A stretch of 64,000 nucleotides of DNA from Variovorax sp. S12S4 (GTDB lineage Bacteria > Pseudomonadota > Gammaproteobacteria > Burkholderiales > Burkholderiaceae_C): the NCBI RefSeq assembly GCF_023195515.1, contig NZ_JALPKR020000002.1, forward strand, positions 4,813,001 to 4,877,000. The letters are read 5' to 3'. Both the position numbers and the translations under genes were made by a program. A model generated the notes under the pieces. The model ran no database searches. It was not told where the DNA came from and saw nothing but the letters and a program-made list of their open reading frames with translations. This document shows positions 27,408 through 39,196 of the stretch, in pieces; positions within the stretch are counted from its first letter, which is position 1; every line of letters begins with the position of its first letter.

Positions 27408-30400
27408 CTACCACTTCACCCGTACGCCGACCGATCCATTGACCGAGCTCTTCACCTTGGCACTTCCGCCCGAGGCCCAGAGCTTGCCCAACTCGCCGTA
27501 GAACGTGGTCGATGAGCCCAGCGCCAGTGTGAAGCCGCCTGCGAGTTCGGTGCTGGTGCCGCCGGTCGGTGCCGCGATATCGGTCCGGCTTGCACCATTG
27601 ACGAAACGCGTAACATCCGCGCCGCTGGAAGCCTTGTAGACGTTGAACCGGCCGTAAGGCTGAAAGGTGCCGAGGCCGGTGCCGATCTCGCCCTTCACTC
27701 GCACGCCCGCTCGGGCCAGCCATCCGCTGTCGGCCTGCGGCTGCACCACCGCGCCGGTAATGGCCGCGTTGCTCAGATCCATGTGCTGATGAACGAGCTG
27801 CAGTTGCGGCTCGATGCGCCAGCCGCCGGCCCCCACCGGGAAGGACCGCCCCACCTCGACCGACCCCACCAGGCTGTTGCCTTTGCCGCCCACCCCGCCG
27901 CCCGGCAGCGGCTCGGCTGTGTAGCGGTGCCGGCCCGACTGCACCACCGCATCGGCGTAGAAGCCGCTCTCGCCTGTGTAGGTGCCATAGGCGCCCACGT
28001 ACTGGCTGCGCAGGTCGTTGCGGCCCACTGCAAGGCCCGGTATGCCGCTCGCAAAGCCGTTCACGCGCGCGTCGCCGTCCAGCTGGCCGACGTAGATCCC
28101 GGCACGCCAGTGGCGCATCGAGAGCAGGTCCGTGCCGGCCTGAAAGCCTGTGAGGCGGCCCTTGCTGGTCGGCGACACCACCCCGCCCTGCCGGATGTCG
28201 AGGTCGGTGGAAAGCACGCGGGCCCAGGCACGGCGGCCAAGAGAATGGTCCGGTGTCGTCGCGTCGGCCTTCGCGCCTTCGTCGTCGCCCACACGCTTGC
28301 GCAGATCGCCGAGCATTGCAAGATTGCCCTGGCGCAGCTGGCCCGCCAGGGCGGCGTAGAGCGATGCCTCCGCGCGATAGGTGGTCACGGTCGCAGGCAC
28401 GCCCGGCGCACCGGGCCCCGCGGGAGAAGCGATGCTCGAACGCAGAAACCAGTTTTCGCCGGCGCCGTTGGCATCGGCCGCATACAGGCGGTATTCATAG
28501 GCGCCCGCATCGACGTGGCCGCCGGCCAGCGAGAAGGCATCCTTGGTGGTCTGGGCCGTCGTGGTGGCGCCGTTGCGGGCGCTGATCACCTCGATGCCAT
28601 TGCCGCTCGTGAGCGCGCCGAGCCCGCCCACACTGGCGATCTGCACCTGCGTACGGCCGCTGGCCGCGCCGCCGTCAAGCACCAGCCGGTCGGAGGGGCC
28701 ATCTGCGCTCAGCGCGGTGCCAAGCCGCAGCACACCGTTGTGGCCAACGTAGCCGCCGGTGACCGTCAGCACGGCGCCGGGGGTTCCACCGGCCAGCGAT
28801 ACCGTGCCGTCGTTGGCGAGCGACGCGACGGCCTGGTCGAAGCCGGCGAGATCCAGCGTTGCCCCAGCCGCAACGCTGTGCCCCGACACCGCGCTCAGCG
28901 TGTTCGGTGCGCCTGCTCTCAATGTGCCCCGGGCCACCTGTGTCGCGCCCGTGTAGGTGTTGGCGCCGGACAGCGTGAGCGTGCCGGTGCCCTCCTTGGT
29001 GATGAAGCCGCCGCCCGTGATGGCACCCGCCAGGGTGCCGGAGAAAGCGCCGGTGTCGATGACCGGGTCGTTGTTGCCGGTCAGCAGGATGGGGTTGGCA
29101 ATGGAGAGGCCGTCGGCCGCAAAGCCGAGCGTGGTGTCGTCGTCCATCGCGAGCACGCCGGTGCCCAGCGCCTGGTTGTGGCCGACGTTCAGGCGGCCCT
29201 GGTGCAGCGCCGTGCCGCCCGTGTAGGTGTTGGCGCCCGACAGGGTGAGAGTGCCGACGCCTCTTTTCACCAGCGAACCGCCAACGCCGGAGACCACGCC
29301 CGAGATCTCGGCGTCGGTGTCGAGTGTTCCGGTGGTCAGCGTTTTCGAACCCAGCAGCACTTGCCCCGGACCCGAGATGGCGCCGATGGACGTTCCGTTC
29401 GCCGTGAGCTGGCTCAGCCGAACGGCGCCACCGGCGTGGTTGACGATGGTGGCGTTCGGCGCCGTCACGCTGTCGGTGAAATCGATCATGCCGCCGGCCT
29501 GCGTGGCAAGCGTCACGCTCCCCATGTCGGCCGCGCCGCGAAAGAGCAGCGCCGCGCCACTTGCCACCGACACCGGCCCGCTGCCCAGCGCACCGGTCAC
29601 GCTTGCGGAGAGCGTGCCGCCGTCGATTCGCGTGCCGCCGCTGTAGGTGTTGACCGCCGCAAGCTCGAGTTCGCCATCCCCGATCTTGCGCAGGCTGCCG
29701 GTGCCCGTCATGGTGCCGGCGTAGGTGCCCTTCCTGCCGGCCGCGCCCTGGTCGAAGGTGACCGTCGCGTCGTTGGCGATGTCGCCCTGGAGGCTGTCGG
29801 TCGTGCCCTGCAGCACGCCCGCCTTCACCACCGTGCCCCCGCTGTAGCTGTTGGCACCGGTGAGCACCAGCGTGCCAGTGCCCTGCTGCACCAGCGCGCC
29901 CTTGCCGTCGATCGCGCCCGCAAAGCTCACGACGTCGGAACGGTTGAACGCGAGCGTGCCCTCGTTGTGGACATTGCCCGTCAGCACGCCGTTTGCGGCG
30001 CCATCGCCGACCTGCAAGCGCGTGCCGCCCGCGAGGGAAATCGACGCGCCCTTGCCCGTCGCTTCGAGGGAGCCGGTGACCACCACGCCTTGCGCCACGT
30101 CGAGCGCAACGCTTCCGGCGGCGACATTGCCCGTGACCGCCAGGCCCTGCTGGTTGCGCAGGCTGAGCGCTCCGCCAACGCTGAAGTTGCCAACAGCGCC
30201 GATCAGGTTGGAACCGCTCAGCGTCGCGTCGCCGTCCACGCTGCCGGTCAGCGTGCCCGCCGTCACAACGCCCGCTCTCTGCAACACGCTGGCCTTGCTC
30301 GAGACGTTCAGGACATTCGCCGCGCTCACATCGGCCGCCAGGGAGATGCCGTCGCGCCCGGCCAGCGAAACGTTGCCGCCGCGAAGGCTGCTCGCAACAT

Positions 30401-32449
30401 CGAGCGCTCCGCCGTTCGACGCGAGTGCAAGCCCGGCCGAACCTGTGTCGATGGCTGTTCCGGGAAGACTCAGCACGCCGCCGGCCACGAGGCTGACCGC
30501 CCCGTGCGTGCCATTGGCCAGTGTGGACACGGAGAGATCGCCGCTCGAGGCCACGGAGATGCTCGACCCGCGCAGCGACACGGCACCCCTGAAGTCGTTG
30601 TCCGCCCGGTCGAGTACGACATCGCCCGCCCCGGCGTCCACGGAAAAAGCGCCAAGTACGGAAAGCGCACCCGACTGCGCGACCTGGCCGCCGTTGCTGC
30701 GGGCATCGATGGACGATGCGGAACCCTGTCCGAGGTTGAGGTTTCCGTGGCTGGTGACGGTGAGGTCACCGGTGGCCAGCGTGCCCAGCGTGAGCGCGTT
30801 GCTGTCGTTGATTTGCGTGGTGCCGCCGCCCAGGCTCACGATGCCGCCGAAATCATTGGCCGCGTTGGTGAGCGTGATGGCGCTCGCACCCGCCTGCACA
30901 GCGAGCGACCCGCTGCCGGTGAAGATGCCGCTCATGGTCAGGTCACCCGCGCTGGCGATGCTCCCGGCGCCCTCGAGCGTCACGTCGCGCACGCTCGTGA
31001 AGGCGCCCGTGCTTTGGAGCATGCCGCCGCCACTCAGGCTCAGCGTGCCCGTCGCAATGCCCAGTGCGCCGTCGCCGGCCACGCGCAGAGTGCCGCCGCT
31101 GATTGCGGTGCCTCCCGCATAGGTGTTGACGCCCGTGAGTTCGAGCGTACCGCTGCCGGCCTGGCGCAGGCTGCCGCTGCCGCTGATGACTCCGCCGAAG
31201 CTCGATGCGTCGGAACGGTTGAACACCAGCGTGCCGTCGTTGACGACATTGCCCACGATGCTGCCGCTGGTGCCGCCCGCACCGATCTGCAGCGTCCCGG
31301 CGCTGATGGTCGTGCCGCCGGTGTAGGTGTTGTCGCCGGTCATCACGGTCGTCCCGCCGCCCGATTGCAGGACCCCGCCTTCGCCCGAGATGGCGAAGCC
31401 GGCCGAAAGCTGCTTGCCCGCGGCCGGCTGGAACTCGACGAGCCCGCTGCCGCGCACCGTGACGCCGCCGGCCACGCTGAGGCCGCCAGCGCTGAACGTC
31501 AGCGTGCCTGCCCCGCCCTGCCCGCCCGGCGCGGCGCCGGCAGAGCCGTTCCCGCCGGCACTGCCGCCCACGACAATGCTGCCCGCCACCAGGGTGCCGC
31601 CGTTCAGGTTCAGCCGGCCATCGCCGCCCGCGCCCCCGCTACCGCCCGCGGCATTGCCGCTGCCACCGCCTGCGCCGCCGCCCGATCCGCCCACCAGGAC
31701 GGCACCGGTCACGGTGGTGGTCCCGGCTGCGATCGTGAGTTCACCCGCGCCGCCGCTGGTGCCGGCGCCGCCGGCGGCCGTGCCGCTCGCCCCGCCGCCG
31801 CCGCCACCTCCGCCGCCTATGCCGAGAGCACCGTTCACCGTGGCGTCGGCCGTGAAACTTGCACGGCTTACGCCGCCGTCCAGGGCGCCTGTGGCCACGC
31901 CAGTGGCTGCGCTCCCGCCGACCTTTGCGTCGAACGGACCTGTCGGGCCCTGCACACCATCGGCGCCCGCGCTGCCGCCGTTGTTTCCGGCGCCGCCCAG
32001 CCCGGCCGAGTCGGACCCGGCGTTGGCGCCGGCTCCGTCCGCGGCCGCGCCACCGGCCCCGCCGCTGTTGGAGCCGTACACAAAGCCCGCCGCACCGCCG
32101 CCGGCGCCGTACCCGCCCCCTCCGCCGCCAGCGCCGCCTCCTCCGCTGCCCCCGCCGCCGCCGCCGCCGATGCCCCCGCGCCTCCGCTGCCACCAATGCC
32201 GACAGCCGTCCCCGCCTCACCCGCGGTGCCGATCAACAGGTTTTGCGCCGTGGCAGGCGCCGCACCCAGCGCGGCGACCACGCTCATCACGGCGCTCCAG
32301 CGAAACCGTCGGCGTGCCGGGGCTGAAGCAGCGGCAAGGGGTTGGCCCGCCGCCGCGCTTCTCGCCTTGCCATGGATACGGGAAATTTCAGGCACGGCGA
32401 CCCATGCCTGCAGCGCTTCATTCCAGCGGCTGAGAAAAGAACTGTTCAT
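27408..32449 (-). CDS. autotransporter adhesin with ESPR signal and PATR repeats (frameshift in Gly-rich region)
   Basis: From the ATG at 32449 the protein begins MNSSFLSRWNEALQAWVAV, an extended signal peptide region (ESPR), then a hydrophobic core ending PATAQ. A glycine/alanine-rich segment follows. At C5 32173-32177 the frame changes; one extra base joins GSGGAG to GIGGGGGGGSGG and restores about 1680 residues. The passenger has repeated PATR units such as NTYTGGTTISAGTLQIG, GANTYTGGTALHQGRL and GANTYTGATQVARGTL. The last ~280 residues are a type V beta-barrel (LGRRAWARVLSTDLDIRQGG) ending VGVRVKW. It is exported to the outer membrane and probably has an adhesive or biofilm role. Confidence 0.85.
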
Positions 32450-32544
32450 TGCGGCTATCACTAGTCAAAATCGCCGCGAAGGATACAAGAAGCAACACTT
32501 TCTGTTAATAGATACAGTTATTGTTGTTTGTAAAGAGCTGGAGC

Positions 32545-34116
32545 TCAGGCGGGCGCCAGTTCTCGCCGCCCCTCGTCCAACCTGAAGACACCCACCAACT
32601 GAGACAGGTTGCCCGCCTGGTCCTGCAGCGAGGCGGCTGCGGCCGCGGCTTCTTCCACAAGGGCGGCGTTCTGCTGGGTGACCTGGTCCATTTGTGTGAT
32701 GGCCTGGTTGATCTGCTCGATGCCGGTCGTCTGCTCCTGGCTGGCGGCGGCGATCTCGCCCATGATGTCGGTCACCCGGCGCACGCTCGCGACGATTTCA
32801 TCCATCGTCTGGCCCGCTTCAGCCACCTTCTGGCTGCCGGCCTCGACCTTGCCCACGGAGTCGTCGATCAAGCCCTTGACTTCCTTGGCCGCCGCGGCCG
32901 AGCGCTGCGCGAGGTTGCGCACCTCTGCCGCCACCACCGCGAAGCCCCTGCCCTGCTCGCCGGCGCGTGCCGCCTCCACTGCGGCGTTCAGCGCCAGGAT
33001 GTTGGTCTGGAACGCGATGCCATCGATCACCGCGATGATGTCCACGATCTTGCGCGAGGATGAGTTGATCGATCCCATCGTGTCGACCACCTCGTTCACG
33101 ACGCTGCCGCCGCGCACCGCCACTTCAGACGCCGAGGCCGCGAGCTGGTTGGCCTGACGCGCGTTGTCCGCGTTCTGCTTGACGGTAGAGGTCAACTCTT
33201 CCATGGAGGCGGCGGTTTGCTGGAGTGAACTTGCCTGCTGCTCGGTGCGCGACGACAAGTCCTGGTTGCCGGACGCGATCTGGCCCGACGCGGTGGCAAT
33301 CGTGTCGGTGCCTTGGCGCACTTCGCCGACCACCTTCGAAAGGTTGTCGTTCATCGACTTGAGTGCCGCCAGCAACTGGCCGACCTCGTCGCGTGTGCTG
33401 GAGACGATCCGGGTCGTCAGGTCACCTGCCGCCACCCGTTCTGCCAGTCCGAGTGCATCGCGCATCGGGCGCACGATTCCCACGGTGAGCCGCCACGCGC
33501 ACAACGCACCCGCCAGCAGCGCAACGGCGGACAGGCAGATCACGATCCAGCGGCTGCTGCGATGAATCTGCTGGATTTCGCGGGCTTTCGCGTCGATCTG
33601 CACGCGCTGGTTTTCTGCGATTTGCTGCACGGCCTTGCCATAGACCTGAAGCGCCGCCTGGTATTCCGTGTCGGCCAGCTTGCCGGCCGCTTCGCTGTCG
33701 CCGGCCGCCTTGAGCTTGTTGATCGTCGCCAGGTGGGCCAGCACCTTCTTGCGCGCCTCGACCACCTCGTCGAACGACTTCTTCTCTTCCGGCGTGACAA
33801 GCAGCTTGCCCATCTCCTCCTGGACCGGGTTGATCGACGCCACCCCCTCGGTCAGGTTCTTCTTGAAATAGGCTTCATTCGCGCTGTCGGTGGCCTTGGC
33901 CATGCCGAAGGAGTGAACGATGCTCGGGCCGAGCAGGTTGGCCCACCGGTTTGCAACGCGCTCCTTGACCAGCGCTTCGTCGACCATCACGCGGGCCGAA
34001 TGAGCCACGGCATTCAGCCGGATCAGGGCGACGCCGGAAACCAGCATCATCAGCAACAAAATGGCGGCAAAGCCTCCGCTGAGGCGGACGCCGATTTTCA
34101 TATCTCGCAAGTGCAT
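32545..34116 (-). CDS. methyl-accepting chemotaxis protein
   Basis: 523 residues from the ATG at 34116 (alternative ATG at 34101). There is one membrane helix near residues 15-34, a periplasmic four-helix-type sensor domain, a second helix ([16 protein letters not shown]) and a HAMP. The long cytoplasmic coiled coil carries the hairpin tip [20 protein letters not shown] and the hypervariable-free C-terminal [15 protein letters not shown]. It signals to CheA/CheW. The C-terminus lacks a CheR-docking pentapeptide. The ligand is unknown; no che genes are in the window. Confidence 0.9.
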   Translation of the reverse strand: MHLRDMKIGVRLSGGFAAILLLMMLVSGVALIRLNAVAHSARVMVDEALVKERVANRWANLLGPSIVHSFGMAKATDSANEAYFKKNLTEGVASINPVQEEMGKLLVTPEEKKSFDEVVEARKKVLAHLATINKLKAAGDSEAAGKLADTEYQAALQVYGKAVQQIAENQRVQIDAKAREIQQIHRSSRWIVICLSAVALLAGALCAWRLTVGIVRPMRDALGLAERVAAGDLTTRIVSSTRDEVGQLLAALKSMNDNLSKVVGEVRQGTDTIATASGQIASGNQDLSSRTEQQASSLQQTAASMEELTSTVKQNADNARQANQLAASASEVAVRGGSVVNEVVDTMGSINSSSRKIVDIIAVIDGIAFQTNILALNAAVEAARAGEQGRGFAVVAAEVRNLAQRSAAAAKEVKGLIDDSVGKVEAGSQKVAEAGQTMDEIVASVRRVTDIMGEIAAASQEQTTGIEQINQAITQMDQVTQQNAALVEEAAAAAASLQDQAGNLSQLVGVFRLDEGRRELAPA

Positions 34117-34336
34117 GGAACTCTTTCTTTCGCAAATGAGGGGCTGTCCGGTCGGGAGCGGGACTCCGGGCGCTGGGGTCCCAGGGCCGGCCACATCTGG
34201 TTATCGGCAACTAAGCCGAAAGTTGAAGGCCCGCGGTGAGATGTAGGTCGAACGCTCGTTCAGTTCGCACCATTGGCTGACGCGCGCTACGGGCTACGAT
34301 GGCAAGCCTGTGAGCATCCAGACAGGAGACATCGAC

Positions 34337-37300
34337 ATGGGTCAGCCCCGTGCAGTACAGCAGCCTGGCGATCTGCCGGATCCGTGGGTTCCGGTGGCCG
34401 CGATCCTCGATGCGGTCGGGCAAGCGGTCATCGTCAAGGACGAGGCCTCGCGGTTTGTGCATCTCAACCGGCGGGCCTGCGAGCTGCTCAACGTGTCGCT
34501 CGATCGCGCACGCGGAAAGACGGACCGGGATTTCCTTCCGCGCGTGGAGGCCGATCGAATCAGGGCGGTCGATCTCCAGATTCTCGCGAGCGGAGAAAGC
34601 CGCAGTTTCGAAGAAGAAATCACCACGGAGGACGGATCGACCAGAACCCTGGTCACGCTCAAGCAAGCGGTCGATCTGGCGGATTCCGGCGGCAAGCTGC
34701 TCGTGGTGGTTATCTCCGACGTGACCGAATTGCGCACCGCCGAGCGGGTGCTGCGGGCCAGCGAGGCGCACTACCGCTCGTTCGTCGAACTGCACCCGCA
34801 GATCACCTGGACCGCCGATGCGACCGGCGCAATCACCGAGGTTGGACCGGGCTGGCCGACTCTCACCGGCAATTCGATCGAGAAGACGCTGGGCTCGGGC
34901 TGGGAATGCGCCTTGCACGCCGACGATCTCGAACGCGTCAGAACGCAATGGATCGACTCGGTGGTCCGCGGCGTTCCCTTCGATGCCGAATACAGGGTGC
35001 TGAGCGCTGCAGACGGACGGTACCGATGGTTCAGGGCTCGGGCCGCCCCCGTCGCGACGAGAACCATGCCATCGTGCGCTGGTACGGGCTGCTCGAGGAC
35101 GTTCATCAGCATCGAATCGCGATCGAAGCGCTGCGCGAGAGCGAGTCGCTGTTCCGTCTCATCGCCGACAGCGTGCCCGTGATGATGTGGCTCACGGATC
35201 AGAAGGGCGACGCGACCTACCACAGCCGGCTATGGCTCGAGGTAACGGGCCAGACCGAAACCGAGTCGCTGGGCTCGGGCTGGAGCCGCGCCATCCATCC
35301 CGAAGACCGCGCCTCGGTGCTGGAGCTGTTCAGGACGAAAACAGCGCAGAGGGTTCCGGTCCAGCTCGAGTACAGGCTGCGCCGGGCCGATGGCAGCTGG
35401 GCCTGGGTCATCGACACAGGCGCGCCCCGGCTCGCGCCTGACGGCGGACTCCTCGGCTATGCCGGCTCGATACTCGACGTCACCGAGCGACGCCTGGCGG
35501 AGTCCGCACTGCGCGAGAGCGAAGCCTCCATTCGGAGCATCTTCGACAGCAGCCCCGATTGCATCAGCATGCTCGACCTGTCGGGCAATACGCTGCTGAT
35601 GAACAAGGCGGCGCGGCGGATGATCGGGCTCGACGTCTCGGAACTCGCAAACCGCGAGGTGCTCGAGACAGTCTTTCCCGAAGGGCGGCTTCGCAAACTC
35701 AGCGCCATGTTCGACGTGGTGCGCGCCGGCGGCACGTCCAGGCTGGAGGTGGACGCCATCGACGCACAGGGCGTGCACCGATGGCTCGACGTCATCGGTG
35801 CACCCGTGCTGGACGCATCGGGCGTGCCGATCCGGATGGTGAGCATCTGGCGCGACATCACCGAGGCCAAGGCGGCGCGCAACGATGCCGTGGTGGCGCA
35901 GCAGCAGGCCGAACGTGCGGCGACGCGGCTCTCTGCCGTTCTCGAAAACACGATGGACTGCGTGCTGGTTGTCGACGATGCATGGCGCATCACGTACATG
36001 AACGAGAACGCCCGCCGGTTCCTGCAGCTCGGCGAAGAGGCCATGAACACAAGGCTGTGGGACCTCTTCCCCGCCGAGGTGGAAAGCCTCTTCGGCGACT
36101 ACTTTCGGCAGGCGACCGCGGGCAACAAGGCCGTGTCGTTCGAGGAATTCGTACCGGCGACGCAGGTGTGGCTCGAGGTCCATGCCTCGCCCACCGAGGA
36201 GGGCCTGTCGATCTTCTTCCGCGACACCACCGCACGCCGCAAGGCCGAGCAGGAGCGCGTCCAGGCCCAGAGCCAGGTCTCCCACATGGCCCGCCACGAC
36301 GTTCTTACCGGCCTCCCCAACCGTTTGGCATTCCGCGAGACGCTGGAGCGGCACTTGAACGATGCGGCCGGCACCGGGACTTTGGTGGCCGTGCTGACAC
36401 TGGACCTCGATGGTTTCAAGTCCGTGAACGATGCTTACGGCCATCCCGCGGGCGACGTCCTGTTGCAGAAGGTCGCGCAACGCCTGCGTCTCGGCCTCGC
36501 CGGTGATGAGCAGCACACGCTTGCGCGACTCGGCGCGGACGAGTTTGTGATCGGCTGCTTCGGGCTGCCGCATTCCGACGCGGCAATCGAGATCGCACGC
36601 CGCCTCATGGGCATCCTGCTCGGGCCCTTCGACCTGGAGGGAAACAAGGTGAGCATTGGGGCCAGCGTCGGCATCGCCGTGGCGCCCGAAGACGGCAGTA
36701 CCGTCGACGAGATCAAGCGTGCCTCCGCCGTGGCACTCCACCGCGCGAAGGCCGCCGGCGGTAGAAGCCTCCAGAGGTACGCCAAGAGCATGGACGTCCA
36801 CCTGCAGACGCGCCAGGCCTTGAAGCTCTCGATGCGCGAGGCGCTCGCCCACGGGGAGTTCGAGGTCCACTTCCAGGCGCTCGTGAGCCTTGTCTCCAAC
36901 CGCTGCACCAGCTTCGAAGCGCTGGTGCGTTGGCGCCACCCGGACCGGGGAATGATCTCGCCGGCCGACTTCATTCCGATTGCGGAGGAGACTGGGCTGA
37001 TCGTCGAACTTGGCGAATGGGTCCTTGGCGAGGCCTGCCGCGAGGCCGCCACCTGGCCCGATGGCATCGGTGTGGCGGTGAACCTCTCGCCGGTCCAGTT
37101 CGGCGCCGGCAACCTGATCGAGGTGATCAGGAACGCGCTCGATGCGTCGGCGCTCTCCCCTTCGCGCCTGCAGCTCGAGATCACCGAGTCGGTGCTGCTC
37201 GGCAGCGACGACCAGAACCTGCGCACCCTGCAGCAGATCCGGCAACTGGGCGTGAAGATCGCGATGGACGATTTCGGGACCGGGTACTCATCGCTGGGCT

Positions 37301-37566
37301 ATCTGCGCAGCTTTCCCTTCGACAAGATCAAGGTGGACCGCAGCTTCATCGCCGACCTGCCCGACAGGAAGTCGCTCGCAATCATCCGGGCTGTGGCCGG
37401 CATCGGCACGAGCCTTGGCATCGCCACCACTGTGGAGGGTGTCGAAACCGAGGCGCAGCTGCAGACCATCCGGCAGGAAGGCTTCGACGAGGCGCAGGGG
37501 TATCTGTTCGCTCGGCCGGTTCCGGCCTCGCAGGTACACGGTGTCATTGCCTCGCGCAGGAATTGA
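34337..37566 (+). CDS. multi-PAS GGDEF-EAL protein with degenerate GGDEF (one frameshift)
   Basis: The ATG at 34337 has AGGAGA seven bases upstream. The first frame encodes two PAS domains. At C5 35046-35050 coding continues in another frame, and one added C gives about 1076 residues (FRARAAP then RRDENHAIVRWYG). Three more PAS modules follow, then a GGDEF domain in which the active loop reads LGADEF (36532-36546) instead of GGDEF. A complete EAL domain follows: FEALVRWRHP, NLSPVQF, LEITESVLL, MDDFGTGYSSL, KVDRSFI and EGVET. No membrane helix is visible. It most likely degrades cyclic di-GMP, with the GGDEF part regulatory or weak. Confidence 0.85.
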
Positions 37567-37634
37567 CTGAAGCACCACTTTCGCGAATCGGCCGTGCGGG
37601 CACAATTCTGCAAACCACCGAACATACTCGCCGC

Positions 37635-38183
37635 ATGCCCATCGAGTTCTCACCCCAAGCCGTCGGCGCAGTCCTTGCAGCCACCATTGCTGGAGGCATG
37701 AGCTTTCTCGGGTCTGTGTTCAGCAAGGACCAGAAGACTTCGGAGTTCCGTCAGGCATGGATCGACGGGCTGCGCTCCGAGATCTCGCAGCTGATTGCGC
37801 ACGCCAACGCGATCCGGGGTGCTGCGGCAGTCGGCTACCCGGCCCGGAGTGAGCTTTACGACGCGGCAAAGGATCACTTCGTGGGGATCACCGTCGCCAA
37901 GACCAGCATCCTCCTTCGGCTGAACCCGTCAGAAGAAAACAATGCGAAGTTGATCGGCCACGTCAATGCGCTCGAAAAGCTCATGGACATGAGTCCCATC
38001 GACCTTGCGGCCTGCCAGAAGGAAGAAGCGGCACTTGTCGCGACGGCCCAGGCTGTACTCAAGGGCGAATGGAGCCGCGTCAAGCGAGGCGAGCCGCTCT
38101 TCTTCATGACCAAGATCATCGGCCTGTTCGTGTTCCTGGGAGCTCCTCTCACGCTTGGCGCCCGCTATTTCGGGTGGTTCTGA
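37635..38183 (+). CDS. hypothetical protein with two membrane helices
   Basis: 182 residues from the ATG at 37635. A hydrophobic N-terminal helix (AVGAVLAATIAGGMSFLGSV) and a C-terminal helix (MTKIIGLFVFLGAPLTLGA) flank about 120 soluble helical residues (FRQAWIDGLRSEISQLIAHA). The topology suggests both ends in the membrane with a cytoplasmic or periplasmic middle. I know no name for it. It follows the GGDEF-EAL gene by 68 bases and may share its transcript. Confidence 0.65.
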   Translation: MPIEFSPQAVGAVLAATIAGGMSFLGSVFSKDQKTSEFRQAWIDGLRSEISQLIAHANAIRGAAAVGYPARSELYDAAKDHFVGITVAKTSILLRLNPSEENNAKLIGHVNALEKLMDMSPIDLAACQKEEAALVATAQAVLKGEWSRVKRGEPLFFMTKIIGLFVFLGAPLTLGARYFGWF

Positions 38184-38207
38184 GGGGTAAACCCAAACAA
38201 CCCCTCA
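38181..38207. terminator. hairpin between convergent stop codons
   Basis: TGAGGGGT (38181-38188) and ACCCCTCA (38200-38207) form an 8-bp stem covering both stop regions of the convergent genes. It lacks a clear T-tract, so its action as a bidirectional terminator is uncertain. Confidence 0.35.
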
Positions 38208-39083
38208 CCCGACAACCGGAGCAGCCACGCGGTCCAGCGCTTCGATCGCATCGGCCGGCAATTCCAGCTTTCCGGCGGCCAGGTTTTCACGCAGGTGCCC
38301 AACTGACGAGGTGCCTGGAATCAGCAGGATGTTGGGCGAGCGCCGCAGGAGCCACGCCAGCGCCACCTGCATCGGCGTGGCGCCAAGTCGCTGTGCCACG
38401 TCCGAAAGCCCTGCAGACTGCAGCGGCGTAAAGCCGCCGAGCGGAAAAAACGGAACGTACGGAATGCCGTCGCGTGCCAGGTCGTCGATCAGCGCATCGT
38501 CGTTGCGATGCACGAGGTTGTACTGGTTCTGCACGCAGGCGACGCGGCAGATGCTGCGCCCCTCCGCGACCTGTGCCGGCGTCACGTTGCTCAGGCCGAT
38601 GTGGCGCACAAGGCCTTGGCGCTGAAGCTCTGCCAATGCCGCGAGCGGCGCTTCGATCGAGCCTTCGGCCGGACCGTGCACGTCGAACATGATGCGCAGG
38701 TTCACCACGTCCAGCACGTCCAGCCCGAGATTGCGCAGGTTGTCGTGCACCGCCTGCGTCAGCTCCTCGGGCGAAAACGCGGGCAGCCAGGCGCCCGTGT
38801 CGGAGCGCCGCGCTCCAATCTTGGTGACGATGACGAGGTCCTTCGCATAGGGCGCGAGTGCCTCGCGGATGAGCTGGTTGGTGATGTGCGGGCCGTAGAA
38901 GTCGCTGGTGTCGATGTGATCGACGCCGCTAGTGACCGCGTTGCGCAGCACGGCCAGGGCCGCCTCGCGATCTTTCGGCGGGCCGAAGACGCCGGGGCCG
39001 GCGAGCTGCATGGCGCCGTAGCCGAGCCGGTGGACTGTGCGGTCGCCGAGGGTGTAGGTGCTGGGGGTCTGCATGCTGGACAT
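38205..39083 (-). CDS. aldo/keto reductase
   Basis: 292 residues, AGGAAAAAAC before the ATG. This is the (beta/alpha)8 oxidoreductase family with catalytic Asp58 (HIDTSDFYG), Tyr63 and Lys88 (IVTKIG), and NADPH-site features near the end (LLIPGTSSVGHLRENLAAG). Such enzymes reduce aldehydes or ketones in the cytosol. The substrate is unknown. The gene is divergent from a LysR regulator across 113 bases, the usual place for a regulated target, so the regulator probably controls it. Confidence 0.9.
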   Translation of the reverse strand: MSSMQTPSTYTLGDRTVHRLGYGAMQLAGPGVFGPPKDREAALAVLRNAVTSGVDHIDTSDFYGPHITNQLIREALAPYAKDLVIVTKIGARRSDTGAWLPAFSPEELTQAVHDNLRNLGLDVLDVVNLRIMFDVHGPAEGSIEAPLAALAELQRQGLVRHIGLSNVTPAQVAEGRSICRVACVQNQYNLVHRNDDALIDDLARDGIPYVPFFPLGGFTPLQSAGLSDVAQRLGATPMQVALAWLLRRSPNILLIPGTSSVGHLRENLAAGKLELPADAIEALDRVAAPVVG

Positions 39084-39196
39084 GATGTTTTTTCCTGAGG
39101 TTGAAGAGGTAGATGGAGTCGTGAAGCCAGTCTAGGCAGCCCGTCTCTGTTTGATAAGTCGCCATAATCGGCACGGGCTGTGCAGGATTCAGAACA

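Noticed and set aside
27783..32585. 1600-codon open frame opposite the autotransporter, and Pro-rich frames within it
   Set aside because: These are shadows of the glycine/alanine-rich repeats in a GC-rich gene; no domain or plausible start.
34273..34336. Upstream extension of the PAS-GGDEF-EAL frame before the ATG at 34337
   Set aside because: The start at 34337 has AGGAGA at ideal distance and leads directly into the first PAS domain; earlier codons are not protein-like.
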